Origin: Narthecium ossifragum
Lineage: Eukaryota > Streptophyta > Magnoliopsida > Dioscoreales > Nartheciaceae
NCBI GenBank assembly: GCA_963920575.1
Contig: OY986967.1
Coordinates: 6,405,166-6,469,165, forward strand
DNA: 64,000 nt
Direction of reading: 5' to 3'
Shown here: one piece after another, positions 11,680-20,977 of the stretch
How positions within the stretch are numbered: the stretch's first letter is position 1
Layout: the number at the start of each line of letters is the position of its first letter
Position numbers and translations under genes: made by a program
The notes under the pieces: generated by a model
What the model was told of the DNA's origin: nothing
The model's input: the letters and a program-made list of their open reading frames with translations, nothing else
The model's database searches: none

Positions 11680-12806
11680 TGTGAGGACCTATCCCTTCAT
11701 TCCTGGATCGACCAGTTGGGTCAAGCCCGTGGCTCGTAGTGGACCGCAAGGGCAATTTGGTAAATTGCTCCTTGTGGGTTTGTTTCACACCCATGTGGTG
11801 TACACACAACCTCTATGTTTGATTTATGTGTTTGCTAGAACCCTAGGCAGGCTTGGGATCGAAAGATCCAAGCTCGGGCGCGCAGAAGCCTATATTTGGG
11901 GCAGCTGGCGGCCCGGGTCTGATCGATCGAACTTGTGTCGGTGGTCAGTGCAACCGACGTGTCCAGATAAGGACGTGAACGGACTTAACCTGGCCCAGTC
12001 CGATCGATCGGTCCCTGGAGCGATTGATCGGACTTGAGCCTATAAATGGCCAGCGACCATCCTCTGTTTTTCCTTTTTGCTCCCGTCTTCTTCTTCCCTT
12101 CCGTTTTCCCTCCTCCGGCCACCGTTTTGGGTACTTGAAGGCTCGTTGGACTCATGACAATGAGAGGAAGATCCTTGGCTTGCTTGGACGCCGCCTTGGT
12201 GGCCGTACCGCTGGGGATCAACTGAGGAGTGTGCTTCCGATAGGTTTCTACCTACATGGGTTATTTAGGGGGGTTTTCTATAGATCTAGCCCGTAGATCT
12301 AGGTGTTCTTGGTTTTGTTGGATGCCTCTTGCTTAGCGTAATTACTGATATGAGTTTCATAAGATTTGATTGAATTTTTAGTAGGCTTTTAGCATGTTTA
12401 ATCTCGGATTTTCCGGTTTCTCTGTTCTTGAAGAACAACCGGTTTACGGCGTGTTTTTCGACGTGTACGTGCATTATATGGACTTGTGATGAACATGAGA
12501 GTTGTAGATCTTTGAATCTACCCTCAGACTCAATGGGTTTCATAATTTTCTGATTTTCCTATGATTGGTTATCATTTGCCTACGGATGGGCAGCGTTGCA
12601 GCAATTAAAGGTAATTAGTGAGATTAGTGATTTTGATTAGTGTTTTCCGGATAATATAGCCGTTGGATGTTTCCCGGTTTTGGATATATTGATCCCAGCA
12701 TGTTTATCTGCTGGTGTCTAAGTTGGATCTCGAATCCGACGTCGTTTGGACACCGGATCGATGAGATCACTTAGCCCCTAATTAGAGGATCTTGTTACTT
12801 TTAATA

Positions 12807-12845
12807 ATATTATATGTGCTGAACATATAATATGATATTATATGT
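12807..12845. repeat. AT-rich cruciform-like inverted repeat in LTR A
   Basis: ATATTATATGT (12807-12817), a GCTGA loop, ACATATAATAT (12823-12833), one base, then ATATTATATGT again. The middle arm can pair perfectly with either neighbour, giving two alternative 11-bp stems. The same structure occurs in the 3' LTR at about 35816-35855. In A3 the equivalent place is diverged. Confidence 0.75.
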
Positions 12846-12939
12846 TCATCTGAGTTTTCAGGGTTGCTTTCCGTTGCAGGAGTCCGCGGTTGACGGTCAC
12901 GGTACCGTCGTAATGCCGGGACCCGCTGCGGATTGGCTG

Positions 12940-12962
12940 GCAGCGGTTGGTAGTACCGCTGC
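12940..12962. repeat. Conserved GC hairpin in LTR A
   Basis: GCAGCGGT and ACCGCTGC form an 8-bp stem with a 7-base loop (TGGTAGT). The stem is kept in the A3 LTRs and largely in the A2 LTR (about 46214-46236, loop CGTCAGT, one stem mismatch). It is a candidate RNA structure in the element transcript. Confidence 0.5.
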
Positions 12963-13859
12963 AGCGATCCAGTTAGACTTGTGTGTTGATTTCATCATAC
13001 TGTAGCATGCTTATCTCTTACTTGCGTATGATCATAGCATGCATTCTGTTGTGCATTAGATGCATAGGGTTAGGGCATGGGCGATCGTTCGATTGCCGAT
13101 CCGAGGCTTTCGGGTAGCTCGGATTTAGCTCTAGGACCGTAGCGGGTAGCAAGGTCCAGGTTGGATTGTAATATTCAGTCGAATTCGATGATAGGCTTAG
13201 ATAACTTAAATACAAATCGATCGATGATTTAGAGGTCGTGTCGGCCTCGAGCCAGGTGCTGAGGGTGCAGCCGGTGTTGGTCCCTCGCCTAGCAGTGTCT
13301 GGTTCCTGCTAGGGGGACAACAGTGTTGTTTTCCTGCTTTGCCGAGGGTGGGACCTGGACAGGAGCTCTCAGTGACGTGCGGTGGGGTTGTGGGGCCTCG
13401 TAGCACACCTACGCCTAGCTTCGGGGCGACACTGTTGTGTTCCCTCCCTTTTATTGTGTCGTAGTGTAGAACCCTACTGAGCTTTATGCTCACTCCTAGA
13501 CGAGCTGCGTTTTGCAGGTGCAGGCGTCAGCTCTTCTTCAGTAGCCCTAATCGGGCTGGTGTTTGGTGGCGCGGCGGCGTCTGGCGGTGCTTGAGGAGCG
13601 GTGATAGTCTTCTACACCTTTTTTGTTTAGATAGTCTCCTACGGGAGCATCTTGTACAAATGTAAACCCTTTTGAGGATTTAAATCTTATATTATTTCTT
13701 TGAGATTGTAAATCCTTGTAATATAAGGGTGTTTATGAATTGTTTAGGGAGACCAGTAAGTTAGAGAGAACCCCTCGCCAATATTCTTTCCGTATTAGTT
13801 AGGTTCCGGTTCGCGTCGCCCGGCCCGATTGGGACTTCGTGGGTCGGGGTGTGACAGCT

Positions 13860-13871
13860 TGGTATCACAAC
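13860..13871 (+). other. Primer binding site of A1 (tRNA-iMet type)
   Basis: TGGTATCACAAC begins 3 bp after the 5' LTR. It resembles TGGTATCAGAGC, the complement of the 3' end of initiator tRNA-Met used by chromoviruses. A3 has TGGTATAAGAGC at the same place. Confidence 0.75.
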
Positions 13872-14060
13872 ATAGGTTGTAGATCCCAGGGTTAGGATCA
13901 TGATACGGTTGAGTTTGAGCATGGGACGGCTTAGTTCTATGTCTAGAACATCAGTGTATGCTCCTTTTGATGTGGTGTGCTTTTTCTGCTTTCTGTTTAT
14001 GCTGTTTGTTTGGCTGCTTCTGACGAGTGAATGCTCATTTGTCATTTGATGATTGCGCAG

Positions 14061-14770
14061 ATGTCGGGAGCTCGAGGCCGACCTTCGGTTGTTGGTCGGG
14101 GTAGGGCATGACCTGGTCGACCCGCCCGACTAGACCGGGTAGCACCTGTGAGGGAGGTCAGAGCTAGATGGGCTAAGCCATAACCAGCGATAATTTCGGT
14201 CGCACGGGAGGAGGCCTTTCTCGCCCAGGACGGGATCCTCGCTCCTGTCGATGGGCGGGCCACGACGGCTGTCATGATGGATTTTTAGCAGTTGAACCCG
14301 CCTAGGTTCAGCGGTGAGACTGGAGATCCGACCACAGCAAACGCCTGACTCTGAGGAGTCACGCGTGTTCTCGTCGCTCTCTTCGTCGAGGATGACCGGA
14401 TCCGGGTCACCCTCGCGGCGTTCCAGTTCGATGGAGACGCTCTTGACTGGTTGTGCACCGCCCAGCACACCAATGGCGAAGAGGAGCCGATGTGGGAGGC
14501 GTTCAGAGCGTTGTTCTTGGGTGCAAACTTCCTGGAGAATACACGTGACGCTCTGTCCCGCGAGTACCAGTCCCTTCAGCAACGTACTCGCTCTATGCAG
14601 CAGTATGCCACTCGGTTTACTCATATGGACAGAGCCACTCTAGAGGTGGAGGCGGCCATCGAGGGCGTGTGTTTGCTCTTCCAGAATGTGAGCAGCCGGA
14701 CACCGTACAGCTTTACCAGCCGCCACAACAGTACCAGCAGGCAACGGCAGAGCCATCCGTACTCAGAGGT
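14061..14770 (+). pseudogene. A1 gag remnant
   Basis: The ATG at 14061 starts MSGARGRPSVVGRGRA and hits a stop after about 16 codons. Downstream, LNPPRFSGETGDPTT (about 14290) and then WEAFRALFLGANF and REYQSLQQRTRSMQQYATRF (14487-14620) are typical of gypsy gag capsid regions. After AAIEG (about 14665) the frame shifts and the zinc-knuckle part is deleted, joining directly to the linker before protease. It is not functional. Confidence 0.75.
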
Positions 14771-15009
14771 ATCTTTCAGCTTTCTAGTTCTTTAGTAGAT
14801 GTGCTGATAGATTCTTGGGCGACTCATTCCTATGTTGCTAGCTTGTGTGTGGCTTCGTTAGGATTAGAGACGAGTTCGCTTGGGGTGGCACAGTCAGTAG
14901 ACTCACCGATCGGCAGGACAGCCAGGGTATAGCAGGTCTGCCGATCTTGTTCTTTGGAGGTTGGAGGTCTCCATGTCTGTCTAGAACTGCGGGTGCTAGA
15001 CATGACGGG
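14771..15009 (+). pseudogene. A1 protease, N-terminal part
   Basis: Retroviral-type aspartic protease, start of the domain: LQLSSSLVDVLIDSWATHSY (about 14779-14835), where the catalytic D-S/T-G is changed to D-S-W. A stop follows after GRTARV (14930). The domain is split at 15009, between the DMTG and FDVLLGMDW segments, by the Athila element C1; the second half resumes at 34227. Confidence 0.8.
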
Positions 15010-16714
15010 TGATGAGTGCATGAAAGTGCACTCTGAATAGCCTTATAACCATCTCAATTGCTAGATTATTATCCTTAATCAACATCTTTATTACTATTTT
15101 TATATCTATATGTTGCTTCACATAGTTGTTTGGAAAATGCAGGAAAAAGGAGCAAAGAAGCTGAAAAGATTACATGAATCAACTTGAAAGATTAAACTGT
15201 ACCTGCTCATGAAGAACCAAACGATGTGCCATACACCTTTAGAAAGATCTTGGAGTCTAGTTTCGGGGGAATTTTACGGTTCGGGATTTGGAGCAGCATA
15301 AAGGCAGTTATAGTGTTTTTCATACCAGTGTGCAGGGCAGAATAGCAGAGGAAAGATGCAGGAAATAAAAGATCGATCTTCCTTAAATAAAAGATCGATC
15401 TCTTATGCATGCAAAGATGAAAAAGACCCACGGTTGACCGTCGCATCGACCGTCGCGCTCAAAAATTCGCACGGTCGACCGTGGCATCGACCGTCAGCTT
15501 CTGTCAAAAAAAAATACTTCACAGGGTCGATACGAAGATCGACTGTGAGCGGAAACAAGAAAGTTGGAATAAAAGATCGATCTTCTTTACTAGGAAGATC
15601 GATCCTTTGTGGGCGTCGTCAACAATTGATGAAAGAGATCGATCTCTTCCTTGAAAAGATCGATCTGAACCTGGGTGATTTGGAAGGAACCTAGTCTACG
15701 GAGAAAGAAGATCAATCCTTTCCTTAAAGAGATCGATCTTAGTCGGGGCGAACCAGGTTACGAAAATTGAGAAAAGAAAGAAGATCGATCTTTATCCTAA
15801 AGAAGATCGATCCTTTGTCAGATGACTTGAAAACGAATGGAGCATATTTAATCCAAAGGCTGAAGCAAAATTTGGGTTTCTTACCCCTATTTAAAGAAGT
15901 CGTACAAGACTTATGGGAGGTTAGCCAGCACTATTGGAGGAGTTCTGAAGGCCGGAATGAGGGGAGAAGACCGCACGAAGATCTATGGTTTTTCTTTCTT
16001 ATCTTTCTTATCTTAGTTGTTTTTATGAACATGAGTGGATAATTCCTTTGCTAAGGAACCGATGTAGCCTAACTGAATCATTCTATGTTATTGGATCATG
16101 AATTGAATCAGTTTATTTTCCTTGTTTCATTCATTATTATAACTGAGATCTTAAATACCTTTATCTGGCCAATAGAAGTATTATAGATTATGTTATGTGA
16201 GATTGGGCGAGGGTTCATTCCCTAATCTTGCACGATCTATGAATGAATGAGATTTAGTCGAAGCCGGGTTCAAGCTAAGACATTTCTTGGTTCATAATTG
16301 TTCTTCACAGCTTAATGGATTCTTGGTTAACACTTAGTTATAGGTTCATTAGCTAGGGTTAATTGGGGGTACTTGGTGAAGACCGCGATCGAACGGATCA
16401 TCATACCGGAAGAACGAGCCATTGGAATTAAACTGAGATCTTGATTGATTCAATGCATAGAATGAGGATGTTCTGGTGAAATAGTAACCTTAGTATTCAT
16501 CCATCATATTTCCATCGTTTTCTTATTTCGTTATTAGATCATCTATTTTCGAGACTTCATATTTCTTATTTTCCCTTCCTTATTTTCTTTCTTTTCTGTT
16601 CTTTAGCATTTCACTCTAATAATCTTTACAAACCTCTGTGGGTACGATACTCGTCTTGCTACTATACTGATTGCACCGATTCGTATACTTGCGAGATATA
16701 AAATTTATTCATCA
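15010..16714 (+). repeat. 5' LTR of C1
   Basis: It begins TGATGAGTGCATGAAAGTGC and ends AAAATTTATTCATCA (1,705 bp). A TATA-like TATTTAAA is at 15888-15895. AGATCGATCT dyads occupy about 15365-15800. It is about 290 bp longer than the 3' LTR, almost all of it between 15420 and 15705 within the dyad array. Confidence 0.92.
15365..15805. repeat. AGATCGATCT dyad array in the C1 5' LTR
   Basis: About ten AGATCGATCT or AAGATCGATCC units lie 80-520 bp upstream of the TATA-like box at 15888. A second dyad type, CACGGTCGACCGTGG with relatives of ATCGACCGTC, is at 15430-15500. The 3' LTR keeps only the outer units (33172-33312). Confidence 0.75.
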
Positions 16715-16720
16715 AGTTTT

Positions 16721-16738
16721 TGGCGCCGTTGCTGGGAA
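16721..16738 (+). other. Primer binding site of C1 (tRNA-Asp)
   Basis: TGGCGCCGTTGCTGGGAA lies 6 bp after the 5' LTR and is complementary to the 3' end of tRNA-Asp, the usual Athila primer, with one mismatch against TGGCGCCGTTGCCGGGGA in its middle. Confidence 0.85.
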
Positions 16739-16763
16739 TTTGATAAGAGTTTATTAGTAGTGA

Positions 16764-17377
16764 ATGCAAGGTCGCCGATCGCGGAAAGAAAAGTTGTTGC
16801 CCTTGAACGATAAAGCAGATCAAATTGGTTGGAAGAAGAGATCTAACAAAGATAGCCTATCCACATCAGATCTAGGAGTTCAAGAGGAGGAACAAGAGGA
16901 GATGGAGCTTAATAACAATTTACGTCCTTTGGACGAGTACGCGAGGCCTACTATTTCTACGTTACCTTCGTGCATTGCGTTACCTGCAGAGGCTAGGAAT
17001 TATGAACTTAAAAATCTACATTTTTCTATGCTTCCTAAATTTCATGGTTTACCTTCTGAGGATGCACTAACGTTTGTGAAAGATTATTATGCGACTATTC
17101 AGACTTTTCCTCTAGGTGGCATTACTGAAGATCAACTGAGGATGCAATGTTTTCCCTATACTCTTAAAGATAAAGCAAAGAGATGCTTGATGTCGTTGCC
17201 TCCTAGATCACTCCCTACTTGGGATGCAATTTATAACAAGTTTGTTAGTAAATTTTATTCTCATGCCATGGCTACTAACTTGAGAAGGCAAATTCCAAAT
17301 TTTCAGCAATCTGATGGAGAACTATTCCATGAAGCATGGGATAGATTTAAAATGCTTTTGATGCAATGTCCACATCA
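16764..17377 (+). pseudogene. C1 gag, first part (split by Helitron)
   Basis: Gag forms the particle core of the element. The ATG at 16764 opens about 205 codons with Athila capsid motifs: ARPTISTLPSCIALPAEA, FHGLPSEDALTFVKDYYATI, PYTLKDKAKRCLMSLPPRSL and ESWDRFK-like HEAWDRFKMLLMQCPHH. The frame is cut at 17377, within the histidine codon after CPH. Joining 17377 to 26875 keeps it open, so the Helitron entered a gag that was intact at this point. Confidence 0.9.
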
Positions 17378-18563
17378 CTAGGGAATGCCCGTGCCTACGT
17401 CATGAATAGATAGAGTTTTTTCAAAAAAATTCGGTAGAACCACACCTGTACCGAGGCAAACCTTATAAGTGCAACATTATCCCTCAAATACAACATTATC
17501 CCTCACAAACTTTGTCCCCGGGGCAAACCTTGTCCCCACAAACTTTACAAACCATAGTATCCTCAAATACAACATTATCCCTCACAAACCACAACTTCAA
17601 AGAAAAAACAAAAATACAGATATTCTAATTTCACAATAATCCAACTCCAGGGCTAGCAAAATCTAACCGTTGGTTTTTTCTCTTTTTAACTCTAGCTCCA
17701 AGCATTCCCACAACACCACCACCACTTCACTGATGCGTGGCCCAGGATCAGAAAATCCAACAATTAGATGATTACCATCATCAATCCAAAATCTTAACAG
17801 AATAAGCTTTGATAACATGTAAAAATCTAGTTCTCTAGGGATAACTTATTCCTAAGACAGCCAATATGCCGAAGTTACCTAAGAAACATCTATATAAAAG
17901 AGATACCCGCAAGCATAAAGAAAATTCAAGTTCCACTATAGTAGTTGATACCAATATGTCCAACTTTGGTTCATTTTGTTTCAAGTCACAACCTGCAACA
18001 GAATCATGAGAGCATAAACGATTAAAAAATATTGGCAATATAAAATGAAAGAATCATGATCATTACTACCATCAGCCATCTGGGTGGATCTACAAATGAA
18101 AGAGATACAATCAATGATAACAGTCTGTCTACCTGGATTTCTTCAATTGAAAATGCACATGGCACAAAAGCTATTGTACTCAAGCGTTGCTTTAGAAGAA
18201 ACAATATAGAGCATTGCAGAGAAAAGCAAAGCTAGAAAGCAGAAAGTAAAAGCCAATCTCTCAAATTCTATAAATGCGCTTCATTACCAACTTGATCTAG
18301 CAATGAAGAGGCTAGGGAATACGTAAAAGCAGAAAGTATCATATCATAAAAGGCTGACCTTGATTCCAAGAATTAGGATTCAAATATAGGCTCTTCCCAA
18401 CTCGATCTAGCAATAAGGCACTATACATGCGCTTCTACTGCTTCACCTTTTTCTGAGCAAATGAAGAAACCCTGGGCTGCAGGAATTGTAAAAATTTAAT
18501 GCCCTGCTTAAAGTTGCAATCTCAAGTGCATAATAGCATCTCATGTGGTTGTAGTTTAGGCAC
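17378..18563 (-). other. Helitron 3' part, intron-like, no recognised gene
   Basis: This is AT-rich sequence with short direct repeats near the Helitron 3' end (ACAACATTATCCCTCA units at 17470-17590, CTTTGTCCCCGGGGCAAACC). One exon-like stretch stands out on the minus strand at about 17995-17900: CTGTTGCAG acceptor, a reading GCDLKQNEPKLDILVS, then a GT donor. I do not recognise it. The rest looks like intron or captured non-coding DNA. Confidence 0.4.
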
Positions 18564-18631
18564 CTTGAAAGGAAAGAATTTAATGTTTTGGTTTCTGTGT
18601 CCTCCAGTCCATAGTAAGCTGGATTCACAAC
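18564..18631 (-). pseudogene. Captured exon of a DExH14/ASCC3-type RNA helicase
   Basis: A 68-bp stretch on the minus strand is bounded by an AG acceptor (18633-18632) and a GT donor (18563-18562). Its reading contains NPAYYGLEDTETKTLNSFLS followed by R. This matches the start of the Sec63 region after the helicase cassette in plant DExH14 (ASCC3/BRR2-type) helicases, where N-P-x-Y-Y and L-S-x-L are conserved. Neighbouring exons (for example the LVQTTFEDLEDSG block) are not recognisable nearby, so only one exon with flanking intron was captured or survives. Confidence 0.65.
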
Positions 18632-18865
18632 CTGTTAGAGATAGTTGTAGTTGCCATAACATTAGCAAGCAATCAGCTGGCAACAACTTGGTTAAGAAGA
18701 AATATAAAATATTCATCACAAACTTCGAATGAGAACTGATGCACTTCAAATGTTCACCTTTTATACATTGGACATAATAAAAAGAGTGATAATGATCTAG
18801 TTGATGGTTATAGTGGGTAATCATTAAAGCCAACACGTTAAAAGCAGCTGCATATGCCATCCCAA

Positions 18866-19459
18866 ATTCTATCCACTACTTGGGTGCTAGAACCATCCAA
18901 GCCTCATTCTACCCTATCTACCATTCTTATTCATGTGAAGCCTAGATCTCTAATTAACAATAGGACCCTAAGCCGGCCATTGTTGCCAACAATAGGACCC
19001 TAGCCGGCCATTGTTGAGCCATGATCGAATTAAAGCCTTGATCATGGATCCTACCCTTGTGCTAAATGCGATGAGTTGATCCTAACCCGACATCTCATTA
19101 GCGACGAGCGATACTAATCCTATGCTCGTCGATCCCTTATCTTGACCATCTCATTTAGAAGTCATGCATCTTGATTTATAGAGAACATCCTTAGACCCTA
19201 ATTCGGATCAAAAGCCCCTAGGACCTTTATCCTAATAAACCACTTTCTTTACTTGTTTTTAAAATACCTTAGTTAACTAGTTAATCAAAACCATTCAAAT
19301 TTTATACAACTATTGTAGAGATCATCTTTGTAATTCAACCATCAAATTCCCTGTGGACTCGACCCGTACTCCTACTACCTACGTTGTAGTTAAGTAATAG
19401 TTCGGTATTTTGTTTTGTCCGCCTTTGAGATAATTAACGACGCATTTCAAGGTGAGTCA
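18866..19459 (+). repeat. Truncated 5' LTR of B
   Basis: The segment ATTCTATCCACTACTTGGG to CAAGGTGAGTCA is nearly identical to 24034-24627, the last 594 bp of the 3' LTR. Very few differences are seen, which indicates a recent insertion or gene conversion. Confidence 0.9.
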
Positions 19460-19463
19460 AAAA

Positions 19464-19481
19464 TGGCGCCGTTGCCGGGGA
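19464..19481 (+). other. Primer binding site of B (tRNA-Asp)
   Basis: TGGCGCCGTTGCCGGGGA, 4 bp after the LTR, is a perfect complement of the 3' end of plant tRNA-Asp and assigns B to the Athila/Tat side of Ty3/gypsy. Confidence 0.92.
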
Positions 19482-19720
19482 ATTAGATTAGTTGAATTAC
19501 CTACTTGATATAACTCTCTATGATTAGTTTTCCTTTTCTTTTCTTATCAAGAAAATACCAAAAAGAATGATTTTTGCTTACATTGTTATATCTTTGCATT
19601 GATAGGAAGACATCGCCGTGAAAAGAATTAACGATCTACAAAGACGACGGATGCAACATTCTTGGACCCGCCCATTGTAAAGTATCTCTATCTTTTGGGT
19701 GTGATAATTGATTGTTATAT

Positions 19721-20977
19721 ATGGCTGAAGATTCATTTTACTTTGATTGGTCATATCAAGGTTACTATCCTCCTAATGATCAATCTTATTATATGAGCAC
19801 ACCGACCTATGATTGTGCACATATGTTTCCACCGACGCATCCTTCTCAACCCTATAGCACACCAACCTATGATTGTGCACCTATGTTTCCACCGACGCAT
19901 CCTTCTCAACCCTATCATTGGTATGAGCCACCCCTATCCCCTCCACCACAAGCACAAAGAGATCCGGCTTTAATGGAAAGATTACTTAATGCACTTGAAA
20001 CTTTTGAGAAACAAAGCCAACTTATACATTCACACTCACAATCATTAGCCAATCTAGAAATCCAAGTTGGACAACTAGCTTCCTCGTTTGATTCATATTA
20101 TGATGATGTTGATGGATGTATGAATGAACTAATACCTATTGCTTCTAATGACAATGTTTGTGATGATTATAGTTCCAATGATAGTAATGCATACAATAAT
20201 GATGTATGTAAAGAGGCTTTTCCGGTTGTTAATAGTTTAGATAATCTTTTACCGGCCTTTGATGTTTTTGTAAATGAGCCGGAGCCTCTATCTTTTCATG
20301 AGCAAGACAAGACATTGACTGATGAATGCATGCATGAGTCAATGTCTCCTTTATGTCATAATATTGCTTTGCCGATTAATGAAGCTTTTTACGAAGGAAT
20401 GCCTAATCTTAATGAGGATTTGTATGATATCGATTTGGCGGTTGATGAAGTCTTATATGAGGATACTCCGAATGTTGATAAAGTTTTATTTGAAAATAGT
20501 ATGTTGATGCACGATGATGTGTTGGTTACTCATAACTGTGATAATGATAAGATGTTCATTGATATTTTACCGGCCTTGGACGTTTGTAAAGAATTGAATA
20601 AGAATTTACCCATTATAGATAAATACAACTATTTGGGCGATGTTTGTGTGGTCCCATGGTGGAGGCATCCATGGGAGTTTTCATATACCACAACCACCAT
20701 TCCAACATTATACACGATGATGTCTCCTACAATTCAGGATTTCAAGCCATTTTCTCCGATCTTACATACACTTTTAAGACCGAAGAATACCTTTCATGGA
20801 GAGTTTGAATTATCTCGTGCCAACATTGGCAAAATGTTACAATGGCTTGTTTTGATGAATATTTTCTATAACCATTGGCACGTGAGTAAAACCATCCGGA
20901 GATGGCTTTTATCAAGACTTTGTAGATGCTTCTATCAATTAGATAGAGCATCTTATATACTCAAAAGCTTGTATTGA
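19721..20977 (+). CDS. Intact 418-aa ORF of element B, partly gag-like
   Basis: An uninterrupted frame starts at ATG 19721 (MAEDSFYFDWSYQGYY). Residues about 26-65 hold two tandem 20-residue units, STPTYDCA(H/P)MFPPTHPSQPY. Residues about 88-125 read ALETFEKQSQLIHSHSQSLA then LEIQVGQLASS, like the coiled end of Athila gag (compare LEVQVGQLADA in C1). The middle (about 130-310) is very acidic, with repeated DEVLYEDTPNVDKVLFEN-like units. The end is aromatic and basic (WWRHPWEF, KTIRRWLLSRLCRCFYQL). No zinc knuckle, protease or polymerase motif is seen. Function is unknown; a packaging or gag-interacting role is my inference. Confidence 0.7.
   Translation: MAEDSFYFDWSYQGYYPPNDQSYYMSTPTYDCAHMFPPTHPSQPYSTPTYDCAPMFPPTHPSQPYHWYEPPLSPPPQAQRDPALMERLLNALETFEKQSQLIHSHSQSLANLEIQVGQLASSFDSYYDDVDGCMNELIPIASNDNVCDDYSSNDSNAYNNDVCKEAFPVVNSLDNLLPAFDVFVNEPEPLSFHEQDKTLTDECMHESMSPLCHNIALPINEAFYEGMPNLNEDLYDIDLAVDEVLYEDTPNVDKVLFENSMLMHDDVLVTHNCDNDKMFIDILPALDVCKELNKNLPIIDKYNYLGDVCVVPWWRHPWEFSYTTTTIPTLYTMMSPTIQDFKPFSPILHTLLRPKNTFHGEFELSRANIGKMLQWLVLMNIFYNHWHVSKTIRRWLLSRLCRCFYQLDRASYILKSLY
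19796..19915 (+). repeat. Two tandem 60-bp units inside the B ORF
   Basis: AGCACACCGACCTATGATTG starts 19796 and AGCACACCAACCTATGATTG starts 19856. The 60-bp units differ at a few bases and keep the reading frame, encoding a 20-residue proline- and histidine-rich repeat. Confidence 0.85.

Larger units (their letters stand above)
11680..13856 (+). repeat. 5' LTR of A1
   Basis: It begins TGTGAGGACCTATCCC and ends GGGTGTGACA. TATAAAT at 12041-12047 is a likely promoter TATA box, preceded by GATCGATC dyads (11922-12035). An AT-rich triple inverted repeat lies at 12807-12845 and a GCAGCGGT/ACCGCTGC hairpin at 12940-12962. The mate LTR is at 34755-36866. Confidence 0.92.

Noticed and set aside
18443..18860. 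Two overlapping minus frames of 61 and 112 codons as genes
   Set aside because: Only a 68-bp exon (18564-18631) has homology; the remainder reads through splice sites into intron.
19464..19481. tRNA gene near the tRNA-Asp match
   Set aside because: Only the 18-nt acceptor complement is present, which is a primer binding site.
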